A stretch of DNA of 9,549 nucleotides, from positions 1-9,549 of the forward strand of contig CAZJPD010000032.1 in the NCBI GenBank assembly GCA_964547795.1. Reading direction: 5' to 3'. The position numbers were made by a program, and so were the translations under genes. This DNA is from CAZJPD01 sp964547795. GTDB taxonomy: Bacteria; Pseudomonadota; Alphaproteobacteria; Rickettsiales; Midichloriaceae. A model generated the notes under the pieces. That model had not been told where the DNA came from and ran no database searches. It was given only the letters and a program-made list of their open reading frames with translations. This document shows, piece after piece, positions 1 through 7,003 of the stretch. Position 1 is the first letter of the stretch. Each line of letters starts with the position of its first letter.

Positions 1-177
1 ACATAGTCTAAGTGAATAATATCATTTAACAGCGATAATAGTATTAGGTTAAAATAACTTAATGTCTTTTTATGTAAAGAATATGTCACGTATATAACGA
101 GTGAAAGAATTTCTGGTATATATTCATATCTGATGTTTAGTGAAAAGGGCAGATATTGAATGAATATTATTAAAATA

Positions 178-197
178 ATCAAAATATTAATTTTGAT
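178..197. repeat. AT-rich inverted repeat upstream of lon
   Basis: Perfect 8-base arms, ATCAAAAT at 178-185 and ATTTTGAT at 190-197, flank a 4-base centre (ATTA). No T-run follows on either strand that would make it a standard intrinsic terminator, and the arms are pure A/T apart from one G-C pair, so chance is a real possibility in such AT-rich DNA. It could be a protein-binding palindrome in the lon leader. Confidence 0.3.
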
Positions 198-229
198 AGA
201 TAATTTCATATGAAAATCTTCTAAATTGC

Positions 230-257
230 TTGTTTAAAACGCATTAGAGTATATATA
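230..257 (+). promoter_or_regulatory. possible sigma-70-type promoter of lon
   Basis: TTGTTT (230-235) and TATATA (252-257) are separated by 16 bases and lie 35 bases before the lon ATG; shifting the -10 to 254-259 gives an 18-base spacer. In DNA this AT-rich a TATATA match is weak evidence. Lon is commonly heat-shock controlled, but I do not see a convincing RpoH -10 element (CCCCAT-like) here. Confidence 0.3.
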
Positions 258-292
258 TAAACCACTGGTATAAAAATATAAAGTTAAGAAAG

Positions 293-2701
293 ATGAAGGC
301 AGAAACTATAGAAGGAAAAGCCTGTTATCCAGTTTTGCCATTAAGGGATATAGTAGTATTTCCAAAAATGATTATCCCGATTTTTGTTGGCAGAGACAGG
401 TCAATAAAAGCCTTACAGAACTTGGGGGAGGGCAATACCATATTCTTGGTTTCTCAAAGAGATGGGGAAAGAGAGCTTCCCAAGGTTAGTGAACTGTATA
501 AAATAGGGGTATTATCTAAGGTTTTACAGATAATAAGGCTACAAGATTCGTCTATCAAAATTATTGTTGAAGGAATATCCAAGGCCAAAGTTGTAAAGTT
601 TTTAAACAGGGGACCATATCTTAAAGCTTATATTAATATGACTCAAGATGTGTGTTGTAATGAGCAGGAAAGTATAGTTTTAAAAAATACTATAGTTGGT
701 TTGTTTGAAGAATATCTAAGCCTTAGTAGAAAAGCATCCCAGGAATCATTTATGAATATTGTTCAGATAGAGGATATTGTGAATTTCTGCAATGCACTAT
801 GCTCACAAATTTATCTTCCTGTCGAGAAAAAACAACAATTGCTTGAGGTAAATGATGTTAATAAGAAGTTAGAAAAATTGATGATTTATATCAATGCAGA
901 AATTGAACTTTTAAAGGCAGAAAAGAAAATAAAAACTAGGGTAAGAACTCAAGTTGAAAAAAATCAAAAGGATTATTATTTGAACGAGCAGCTGAAGGCA
1001 ATATACAAAGAACTGGGAGAAGAAGATTTAAAGGAAGAACTAAATGAGATAAAAAATGCGATAGCAAAACTGAAGCTAACCAAAGAAGCAAAAGAAAAAG
1101 TAAATTCTGAAATTAAAAAGCTTAAAATGATGAACCCTATGTCTTCTGAGGCAACTGTTATAAGAAACTATTTAGATTGGATTATAGTTTTACCCTGGAA
1201 GAAGTTTACCGCTAACAATAAAAATTTAGAAAAAGCTCAAGAGGCTTTAGATTCAGAGCATTATGCTTTGGATAAAGTAAAGGAAAGAATTATAGAATAT
1301 TTGGCAGTGAACATAAAATCTAAAAAGCTTGGTGGAAGCATTATTTGTTTTGTAGGACCACCTGGTGTAGGTAAAACATCTTTAGCTAAATCAATAGCAA
1401 AAGCAACAGGACGTAATTTTGCTAAAATTACTTTGGGAGGGCTTAGAGATGAGGCGGAAATTAAAGGTCATAGAAGAACATATGTAGGAGCAATGCCGGG
1501 AAAAATAATACAGGCAATGAAAAAAGCAAAAAGCTCTAACCCATTAATACTGCTGGATGAAATCGATAAATTAGGAATTGATTATAGGGGAGACCCAGCT
1601 TCTGCACTTTTAGAAATTCTTGATACATCGCAAAATGTGCATTTTAATGATCACTATCTTGAGGTAGATTTCGATTTATCGAACATCATGTTTGTTGCAA
1701 CTGCTAATACTACTAATATACCTACTCCTTTGTTAGATAGGATGGAGTTATTAAGGGTTTCAGGATACACGGAGAAAGATAAGCTCGAAATTGCAAAAAA
1801 GCACTTAATACCTAGGGTTAGAGAATCTCATTCTATGACAGAGAAGGAATTAAATGTAAATGATTTCGCAATTATCGATATTATTAAGTATTATACTCGA
1901 GAGTCTGGAGTAAGGAGTCTTGCTAGAGAAATTGAGAAAATTTTTAGAAAATCTGTTAAGAAAGTACTTGCTGAAAAACAAAAAAGCATATCTGTATCCA
2001 GTAAAAATCTGAGCGAATTTCTTGGTCCTCGTAAATTTAACTATGGTGAAATAGAGAAAAAAAATCAGATTGGAATTACAAATGGTCTAGCTTATACAGA
2101 AGTAGGTGGGGACTTATTACCTATCGAAGCAGTTAAGTATAAGGGAAAGGGAAATATCAAGATAACAGGAAAACTTGGAGATGTAATGAAAGAATCCGTG
2201 CAGGCAGCTCATAGTTATATTCATTCAAAAGCAAAACAATATGGCATTAAGGAAGAGTTGTTTCAAAAGTATGATATTCACGTACATGTTCCAGAAGGTG
2301 CTATTTCCAAAGATGGTCCTTCAGCAGGGATAGCAATTTCTACCTCTATAGTTTCCATATTAACAGAAATACCAATCAAAAAAGATATAGCAATGACAGG
2401 GGAAATTACTTTAAGGGGTAATGTGCTACCAATTGGAGGGTTAAAAGAAAAATTGCTGGCTGCTCTTAGGGCAGGTGTCAAAAGAGTTATTATACCTAAA
2501 GAAAATTTCAAAGACCTTGAAGAAATGCCAAAAGAAGTAAAAAGCAATCTTAAGATATTAACTGTTGAATTATTTGATGAGGTAATGGGACACGCTCTCC
2601 AAAAGAAAATTAATATTATTTCCGATAAAATAAACACCTCAGTTATGGATAAGAAAAAAGAGCATCCCCCTGTACTTATTCAGCATACAACCAAATTGTA
2701 A
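293..2701 (+). CDS. lon: ATP-dependent Lon protease (endopeptidase La)
   Basis: Lon is a cytoplasmic hexameric AAA+ protease that unfolds and degrades misfolded and some regulatory proteins. At 802 aa it is close to the usual length (E. coli Lon is 784 aa). The N-terminal substrate-binding domain starts with PVLPLRDIVVFP (13-24) and ends in a long charged helix (about 200-280, including KDYYLNEQLKAIYKELGE). The AAA+ module has Walker A GPPGVGKT (355-362), Walker B ILLDEIDK (419-426) and a sensor-2 arginine near R541 (ESGVRSL). The protease domain has the catalytic serine in DGPSAG (S677) and the lysine in GGLKEK (K720), with the same 43-residue spacing as S679/K722 of E. coli, so it should be active. 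The ATG at 293 puts the first conserved strand at residue 13, as expected; the purine-rich sequence before it abuts the ATG and is not a well-spaced ribosome binding site. No clpX is seen beside it. Residues 781-802 are a short non-conserved tail. Confidence 0.97.
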   Translation: MKAETIEGKACYPVLPLRDIVVFPKMIIPIFVGRDRSIKALQNLGEGNTIFLVSQRDGERELPKVSELYKIGVLSKVLQIIRLQDSSIKIIVEGISKAKVVKFLNRGPYLKAYINMTQDVCCNEQESIVLKNTIVGLFEEYLSLSRKASQESFMNIVQIEDIVNFCNALCSQIYLPVEKKQQLLEVNDVNKKLEKLMIYINAEIELLKAEKKIKTRVRTQVEKNQKDYYLNEQLKAIYKELGEEDLKEELNEIKNAIAKLKLTKEAKEKVNSEIKKLKMMNPMSSEATVIRNYLDWIIVLPWKKFTANNKNLEKAQEALDSEHYALDKVKERIIEYLAVNIKSKKLGGSIICFVGPPGVGKTSLAKSIAKATGRNFAKITLGGLRDEAEIKGHRRTYVGAMPGKIIQAMKKAKSSNPLILLDEIDKLGIDYRGDPASALLEILDTSQNVHFNDHYLEVDFDLSNIMFVATANTTNIPTPLLDRMELLRVSGYTEKDKLEIAKKHLIPRVRESHSMTEKELNVNDFAIIDIIKYYTRESGVRSLAREIEKIFRKSVKKVLAEKQKSISVSSKNLSEFLGPRKFNYGEIEKKNQIGITNGLAYTEVGGDLLPIEAVKYKGKGNIKITGKLGDVMKESVQAAHSYIHSKAKQYGIKEELFQKYDIHVHVPEGAISKDGPSAGIAISTSIVSILTEIPIKKDIAMTGEITLRGNVLPIGGLKEKLLAALRAGVKRVIIPKENFKDLEEMPKEVKSNLKILTVELFDEVMGHALQKKINIISDKINTSVMDKKKEHPPVLIQHTTKL

Positions 2702-2737
2702 GAAGCAAAAATCATAAAAAAGCTTTCACCATTTCTT

Positions 2738-2774
2738 GTCATCACGAAGGAGCGAAAGCGACTGTGGTGATCCA
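2738..2774 (-). repeat. hairpin repeat, copy 0 (inverted orientation)
   Basis: Read on the minus strand, this 37-base unit begins CTGGATCACCAC and ends TCGTGATGAC, matching the frame RGATTGMCAC...TCGCAATGAS of the two following copies. The outer arms ATCAC (2741-2745) and GTGAT (2767-2771) pair. The inner 16 bases (2748-2763, AGGAGCGAAAGCGACT) can fold as AG and GC pairs around a GAAA loop, interrupted by a GA/GA internal mismatch. It resembles the widespread bacterial intergenic palindromes of the type GTCATTGCGA...GGCAATCC. No database name is assigned. Confidence 0.6.
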
Positions 2775-2775
2775 G

Positions 2776-2810
2776 AGATTGACACACTCACTCTGTGAGT
2801 TCGCAATGAC
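2776..2810 (+). repeat. hairpin repeat, copy 1
   Basis: This 35-base unit follows the pattern AGATTGACAC, then a perfect 6-base stem with a 3-base loop (ACTCAC 2786-2791, TCT, GTGAGT 2795-2800), then TCGCAATGAC. The outer ATTG (2778-2781) and CAAT (2804-2807) can also pair, giving a two-tier hairpin. It has the same layout as copy 2, but a different inner stem sequence. Confidence 0.7.
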
Positions 2811-2823
2811 AGGGCAGGAGGGT

Positions 2824-2858
2824 GGATTGCCACGCCTGTTACACAGGCTCGCAATGAG
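2824..2858 (+). repeat. hairpin repeat, copy 2
   Basis: This 35-base unit reads GGATTGCCAC, then a perfect 6-base stem with a 3-base loop (GCCTGT 2834-2839, TAC, ACAGGC 2843-2848), then TCGCAATGAG. The outer ATTGC (2826-2830) pairs with GCAAT (2851-2855). It has the same length and geometry as copy 1, 48 bases downstream. Confidence 0.7.
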
Positions 2859-2874
2859 GGGGATGTGGGTTGTA

Positions 2875-2888
2875 GGTTCGCAATGACG
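2875..2888 (+). repeat. partial copy of the repeat tail
   Basis: GGTTCGCAATGACG repeats the conserved end of copies 1 and 2 (TCGCAATGAS). The preceding G-rich bases (2859-2874) show no matching head or inner stem, so this looks like a decayed or truncated third plus-strand copy. Confidence 0.5.
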
Positions 2889-2935
2889 AAAATATATTAA
2901 TAATATGTCCAAACCTTTATGGGATATGCTATAAG

Positions 2936-3052
2936 GAGTCGATAGAGAACTTCTTTGGAATACTCAAGGATAATAGGAGGTTAGCCTTACGATTTGAAAA
3001 ATCAGATATGGCTTTTATTGCTTTTGCTACTGTCAAACTTCACCTTTGTTAA
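2936..3052 (+). pseudogene. IS5-type transposase, C-terminal remnant
   Basis: Thirty-eight codons ending at TAA (3050-3052) read ESIENFFGILKDNRRLALRF and then EKSDMAFIAFATVKLHLC. The pattern IENFF..LK..RR.A.RFEK, followed by a hydrophobic run, is the end of IS5-family DDE transposases, including the conserved glutamate of the catalytic triad within IENFF. The frame stays open upstream to the repeat cluster, but the sequence there (CPNLYGICYK) matches poorly, and the YK-to-IENFF distance looks shorter than in intact family members. The DDE domain, the N-terminus and the left end of the element are missing, so it cannot be active. I did not find convincing terminal inverted repeats. The family call rests on this short motif only. 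Confidence 0.7.
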
Positions 3053-3058
3053 TAGTGC

Positions 3059-3073
3059 CAAGATTAAATCTTG
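3059..3073. repeat. 15-base perfect palindrome
   Basis: CAAGATT and AATCTTG flank a single A. It sits 6 bases after the transposase stop and 27 bases past the end of the g13-like gene on the other strand. There is no adjacent T-run, so it is not a standard terminator. It could be a leftover of the insertion sequence end or a protein site; the function is unknown. Confidence 0.4.
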
Positions 3074-3100
3074 ATTTCTACACATAACAAGGATGAAAAG

Positions 3101-3922
3101 CTACAGTTGTTTTATAACATTTGAGATATGTGGCTCTCCACGAAAATTAATTGCATTGTTAAACTTGTTTATGCAAGTTGAGAAATTTTTATCACACCCA
3201 GCAATGATTTCATATTTGTCATCTAAATTCAATTTGAGCATTGGTGATAATATTACCTCGACAATTTTATTGTGGAAATTACTTACCCTTAAAGTTATAC
3301 TTTTATTTTCACCAGATAAAAATTTGATTGTACCAAAGTTATAATAATAATTGTCTTCGTTCCTATCTTCATCCAAAAAGGAATTTTTGTTTATTATCTT
3401 ACATATCTGCCCTATTTTCGTATAAATGCTTTTATTTAATTTGCACCTCTCATCACAAAATTTCGCCCTACAATATGGTGAAAATGACTGGGTAATGTTA
3501 GCACTTAATTTTTCAACAAGAGGGATGATATCCGCATAAAATTGATTATTGGAATATTTGATATTTCCTATATAACCTTGTTTTAATAGGTGCTTATGCT
3601 GTTCTGAATGTCTATAATGAACGAGATAGATCGAAAGCAGAGCATTATCAAATTTGCCCTTCAAAATATCATCTTCCCTTATAAGTTCATGGTCAATAAT
3701 ACCAGAAATTTCATTAATGTTTTTCAGTGTATCTATACTTTCATGTATTGCATCATATCCTATCAAAGCCTTTGCTAAATAGTTAAATCCATCGATTTCT
3801 ATATCGTCATTGTGGTTTGTAAAGCCAATGTCTTTCCCATCTTTTAATTTTATATGCCAGCATATAGCATATTCTATTACAGGAAAATCTAACCATTTAT
3901 ATCTTATTTGAATATCTTCCAC
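3101..3922 (-). CDS. GTA/phage tail hub protein, g13-like (DUF2163 / Phage_BR0599)
   Basis: This 273-aa protein matches the GTA ORFg13 family (TIGR02218; DUF2163 N-terminal part, Phage_BR0599 C-terminal part), a structural protein of the tail tip/baseplate hub. Diagnostic features are the early IKLKDGKDIGFTNHNDDIEIDG-like region (25-45), SPYCRAKFCDERC (148-160) and the C-terminal AGCDKNFSTC..FNNAINFRGEPH (241-265). Cysteines C151, C156, C160, C243 and C250 lie in the two conserved clusters; lambda gpL and related hub proteins use cysteines to hold an Fe-S cluster, so a similar role is inferred. It starts at GTG, whose G is also the last base of the preceding TAG stop, so translation is probably coupled to the g12-like gene. 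The end (ISNVIKQL) lacks the usual PG.D tail and is slightly short. The reading frame is intact, but the rest of the particle genes are absent from the window, so its present role is unknown. Confidence 0.88.
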   Translation of the reverse strand: MEDIQIRYKWLDFPVIEYAICWHIKLKDGKDIGFTNHNDDIEIDGFNYLAKALIGYDAIHESIDTLKNINEISGIIDHELIREDDILKGKFDNALLSIYLVHYRHSEQHKHLLKQGYIGNIKYSNNQFYADIIPLVEKLSANITQSFSPYCRAKFCDERCKLNKSIYTKIGQICKIINKNSFLDEDRNEDNYYYNFGTIKFLSGENKSITLRVSNFHNKIVEVILSPMLKLNLDDKYEIIAGCDKNFSTCINKFNNAINFRGEPHISNVIKQL

Positions 3923-4521
3923 TATTTTATTTCTATAAGGTTAATATTTTTACTGGAATATGTATTAGTGCTGTCTATTGAAATAGGCAGATAGTCGATG
4001 TCAAATCTCACAGGTACATCGAATTCAAAACTTGAAAAAATTTTGACCCCAACAGGGACAGCAGAATCGAACTCTATTTTACCAGATTGATAATCTACAG
4101 AAAAATTTCCACTAACCTGTTCATTATTAAAATACATTATAACACTACCTAGTGCTGGTTTGCTGATAATCCTCTTATATTCGGTTTTGCCGCTTTTATA
4201 CACTTTCCTTAATTGAAATACCTTGTCTACACTATTCCTAACACCTATCAATTCTCTTTCTGCCCTATAATCTGACCAGTCTTTGAACCTAAACCCCACA
4301 GCTTTACCACGTCTTGCCCTAAAAAATGCAATGAGCTTTTCCATTTCCTCAGCTGTTTTTAGCATATAGGAAATGCTATATCTCATCCTTGAGAACATGC
4401 TACTAATGCTCCTATACTCCTTTCCATTTACTGTAGTATTGACATTAGTAATGTATTGTGGTCCCCCAGTAGCTCCATAGGATATATCACTGGGAAATCT
4501 TACATCGTCAAAATCCTGCAT
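3922..4521 (-). CDS. GTA/phage distal tail protein, g12-like (DUF2460)
   Basis: A 199-aa protein of the GTA ORFg12 family (TIGR02217, DUF2460), a distal tail component joining tail tube to baseplate hub. Conserved blocks are FDDVRFPSDISYGATGGPQY (4-23), LIAFFRARRGKAVGFRFKDW (63-82), FQLRKVY (102-108), the RIISKP turn (117-122) and FEFDVPVRFDIDYLPISID (165-183), ending in the typical NLIEIK. The length is normal for the family (about 200 aa). I place the start at ATG 4521, which has AAGAAAG (4527-4533) 5 bases upstream; a GTG at 4527 adds two residues but would overlap that site. It overlaps the g13-like gene by one base and lies 160 bases after topA on the same strand. In the canonical GTA cluster the tape-measure gene g11 would precede it, and topA lies there instead. 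Confidence 0.9.
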   Translation of the reverse strand: MQDFDDVRFPSDISYGATGGPQYITNVNTTVNGKEYRSISSMFSRMRYSISYMLKTAEEMEKLIAFFRARRGKAVGFRFKDWSDYRAERELIGVRNSVDKVFQLRKVYKSGKTEYKRIISKPALGSVIMYFNNEQVSGNFSVDYQSGKIEFDSAVPVGVKIFSSFEFDVPVRFDIDYLPISIDSTNTYSSKNINLIEIK

Positions 4522-4526
4522 ATACA

Positions 4527-4533
4527 CTTTCTT
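4527..4533 (-). promoter_or_regulatory. ribosome binding site of the g12-like gene
   Basis: AAGAAAG on the minus strand ends 5 bases before ATG 4521. It favours that ATG over the upstream GTG at 4527, which it overlaps. Most other genes in this window have no recognisable Shine-Dalgarno sequence. Confidence 0.45.
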
Positions 4534-4541
4534 GTAAGGCT

Positions 4542-4547
4542 ATTATA
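4542..4547 (-). promoter_or_regulatory. possible -10 box before the g12-like gene
   Basis: A perfect TATAAT is present on the minus strand 20 bases before ATG 4521. The sequence 17 bases upstream (TGGGAT) is a poor -35. The implied leader would be only about 14 bases, barely containing the ribosome binding site. The pair may instead be read through from topA. Confidence 0.25.
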
Positions 4548-4681
4548 ATATGAGTATCAGACTTATCCCATATTCGGAAGTCATATAGTCCAATTACTAA
4601 AAGGAGGAGAAGGGAAAAAATACTAATCCCTTTAGCTTAACAAGCAATGAACGTGTAACTTTACCATCGTTATGATTGCCA

Positions 4682-7003
4682 TCAACTTTCTGTTTTTCTC
4701 TTGGGCAGTTTTGGCTTATAGGAATCGATAAATTCTATTGCTTCTTCTAATCCTATATCGATTTTATCAATGCTTTTTAGAGCAAAAAACTTTTTGTTGC
4801 ATTCTAAATATAGACCATACTTGCCTATCTTTACTAAAATATCATGTTTTATTGTTGGATGTTTTCCCAGTGTTTTTGGTATGTTCAGCAAACTCATCGC
4901 TAACTCCAAATTTACATTATCAGGAGAAATCTTAGAAGGTAACGATACCCTTTTTGGTTTACCATTTTCTTCCTTTTCCAGATAAAATCCATAAGGTCCT
5001 TTTTTTAACAGAATTTCTACTTTTGTATTACTATCAACCCCAATTACCTGCACATTTTTCTCAGTAGTTTCTGACATTTCTTCTTCAAATAAGGCTTGCT
5101 TATAATTGCACTCTGGATAATTTAAGCAACCCAGGAAAGCTCCAAACTTACCCGTCTTTAACCCTAATTGTCCATTTTTACACTTTGGACATTTTCGTAA
5201 TTGCTCTATGCCTTTAGAATCATTGCTTTTAAATATGGAATCAAGCAATAGATTTTCTACTTCGTTCATAACATCAGTATTTTGTATTTCCATCACTTTA
5301 TCAGAGATATCTTTAAATGGTGACCAGAAATTTGATAATACTGACTTCCAGCCCCTTTTACCATTTGCTATAGCATCCAAATCATCTTCCAGATTTGCAG
5401 TAAAGTCGTAATCTATGTAGTTGTGAAAAAATTTATTGAGAAAAGCATCAACCAACCTTCCCCTTGCTTCAGGAAAAAATTTTTTTTGAGTAATTTTGGT
5501 ATAACTTCTATCAATCAGAATAGACAAAATGATAGGATAAGTGGAAGGTCTTCCTATGCCCAGCTCCTCCATTTTCTTCACAAGACTTGCTTCTGTGTAT
5601 CTAGGGGGAGGCTGTGTAAAATGTTGTTTTGGTTCTATCTTTTTTAACTGTACCTTCTCTCCCTCATTCAGCTTTGGTATCCTCTCTTTATCCTTTTTTT
5701 CTTCGCTATCGCTGCCTTCTTTATAAATTTTATAGAAACCATCAAAAATCAATGTCGAACCTGTTGCTTTAAATATATTTTTATTGTCACTGGAAGATAT
5801 ATCCACTGAAACGGATTCCAGCTTTGCACTAGCCATTTGACTCGCTATAGCTCTTTTCCATATCAATTCATATAATCTATACTGATCGTTATCCAGAAAA
5901 GCCTTTGCTTGATCAATAGGAATAGCAAAATCAGTTGGTCTAATCGCTTCATGTGCCTCTTGTGCATTCTTGGACTTAGATTTATATATAATTGGCTTGG
6001 GTGGTAAATAATCTATGCCATAGGTATTTTTTATATGTCGTACAATATCCTTTAATACTTCCTGAGATACATTGATGCTATCGGTTCGCATATAGGTGAT
6101 TAGACCTTTTAACTCTCCTTTAATTTGAACACCTTCATATAGTTTTTGAGCAATCTGCATTATCTTCTTTGCAGAAAAGTTCAACTTCCTAGAAGCTTCT
6201 TGTATTAATGTAGATGTTATAAATGGAGGAGTTGGATTTTTCCTAATTTCTTTTTTCTTTATGGAATCAATGCTATATTCTAAATTCTTGACATTTTTGA
6301 CTACTTCCTCAGCTTGCTTGCTATTTGCTATACTAAATTTTTCTAGTTTTTTTCCTTGATATACAGATAGTTGGGCATTTAAAGCCTCTTTATTTTGATT
6401 AAGAAATATACTGTCTATTGACCAATATTCTTGCTCTATAAACTTATCAATCTCATTCTCTCTCTGGCAAAGTAGTTTTAAAGCTACTGACTGTACTCTA
6501 CCTGCAGACCTACTGCCTGGCAATTTTCTCCATAGAACAGGCGATAAAGTGAACCCCACTAAGTAGTCCAATGCCTGCCGTGCCTGTTGAGCCTGTATCA
6601 AATCTTGATCCAATTCACGAGGATTCTGCATAGCTTTTAAAACAGCATTTTTGGTAATTTCATGAAAAACTATTCGCTTTACAGGCACATCATTTTTCAA
6701 TACTCGTTTACCCTTCATTACTTCTAAAATGTGCCAAGATATAGCTTCTCCTTCTCTATCTGGATCGGTTGCTAGAAAAATTGCTTCTGCTTTTTTAAAA
6801 CTTTCAGATAATGCTCCAATCCTATCTTTTGATTTACTTATTACCTTATATTTTATTTTAAAATCATCATCAGGTTGTACAGCTCCTGCCTCAGATGGTA
6901 AACTCCTAACATGCCCATATGAAGAAATCACTTTAAAGTCCTTACCTAAATATTTTTCTAAAGTTTTTGCTTTTGCAGGAGATTCAACTATAAGTAATTT
7001 CAT
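4682..7003 (-). CDS. topA: DNA topoisomerase I (type IA)
   Basis: TopA relaxes negatively supercoiled DNA by cutting one strand through a 5'-phosphotyrosine. The 773-aa protein opens with the Toprim domain: KLLIVESPAKAKTLEKYLG (2-20, E7) and the DxDxE metal site D80-D82-E84 in ATDPDREGEAISWH. The core includes LVGFTLSPVLWRKLPGSRSAGRVQS (about 148-172) and the active-site tyrosine Y304 with R306 in LITYMRTDSI. HEAIRPTD (351-358) and GIGRPSTYP (482-490) are further family blocks. One C4 zinc ribbon follows (C605, C608, C626, C632), then two small C-terminal repeats of the Toprim_Crpt type (about 660-690 and 722-745, each with K.G.YG.YLE) and a basic end. All catalytic residues are present, so it should be active. 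ATG 7003 places the Toprim strand at residue 2; no clear ribosome binding site precedes it. It is divergent from xerD and collinear with the downstream GTA pair. Confidence 0.97.
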   Translation of the reverse strand: MKLLIVESPAKAKTLEKYLGKDFKVISSYGHVRSLPSEAGAVQPDDDFKIKYKVISKSKDRIGALSESFKKAEAIFLATDPDREGEAISWHILEVMKGKRVLKNDVPVKRIVFHEITKNAVLKAMQNPRELDQDLIQAQQARQALDYLVGFTLSPVLWRKLPGSRSAGRVQSVALKLLCQRENEIDKFIEQEYWSIDSIFLNQNKEALNAQLSVYQGKKLEKFSIANSKQAEEVVKNVKNLEYSIDSIKKKEIRKNPTPPFITSTLIQEASRKLNFSAKKIMQIAQKLYEGVQIKGELKGLITYMRTDSINVSQEVLKDIVRHIKNTYGIDYLPPKPIIYKSKSKNAQEAHEAIRPTDFAIPIDQAKAFLDNDQYRLYELIWKRAIASQMASAKLESVSVDISSSDNKNIFKATGSTLIFDGFYKIYKEGSDSEEKKDKERIPKLNEGEKVQLKKIEPKQHFTQPPPRYTEASLVKKMEELGIGRPSTYPIILSILIDRSYTKITQKKFFPEARGRLVDAFLNKFFHNYIDYDFTANLEDDLDAIANGKRGWKSVLSNFWSPFKDISDKVMEIQNTDVMNEVENLLLDSIFKSNDSKGIEQLRKCPKCKNGQLGLKTGKFGAFLGCLNYPECNYKQALFEEEMSETTEKNVQVIGVDSNTKVEILLKKGPYGFYLEKEENGKPKRVSLPSKISPDNVNLELAMSLLNIPKTLGKHPTIKHDILVKIGKYGLYLECNKKFFALKSIDKIDIGLEEAIEFIDSYKPKLPKRKTES

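Larger units (their letters stand above)
1..292. other. gene-free region upstream of lon
   Basis: I see no convincing gene, tRNA or other RNA here; every frame is closed by frequent stops and the composition is very AT-rich. It holds an A/T hairpin (178-197, listed separately) and a possible promoter for lon. The gene that lies left of the window is not visible. Confidence 0.6.
2702..3100. other. gene-free stretch with repeats and transposon debris
   Basis: This 399-base stretch between lon and the GTA-like pair has no intact gene. It contains the hairpin repeat cluster (2738-2888), a transposase C-terminal remnant (2936-3052) and a 15-base palindrome (3059-3073), each listed separately. lon and the GTA pair point toward each other across it. 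I see no clear hairpin-plus-T-run terminator for either side. Confidence 0.8.

Noticed and set aside
2278..2637. 119-codon open frame on the minus strand inside lon
   Set aside because: It is antisense to the conserved Lon protease domain, with no recognisable family; it is a shadow of lon coding sequence.
2738..2888. CRISPR array
   Set aside because: Copies are in mixed orientation, are internally palindromic, and are not separated by spacers of uniform length; no cas genes are present.
4598..4615. AGGAGGAGAAGGG, a strong Shine-Dalgarno-like run on the plus strand (and a match to the 16S rRNA 3' end on the minus strand)
   Set aside because: No plus-strand start codon lies at a suitable distance with a lasting open frame, and there is no surrounding 16S rRNA sequence.
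4610..4632. Possible topA terminator hairpin, AAGGGA paired with TCCCTT
   Set aside because: Only six pairs around an 11-base loop, and no T-run after the stem in the topA direction.
4570..4690. Minus-strand open frame continuing past the topA stop in another frame
   Set aside because: About 35 codons with no recognisable family and no start of its own; I cannot support either a small gene or a frameshifted topA tail.
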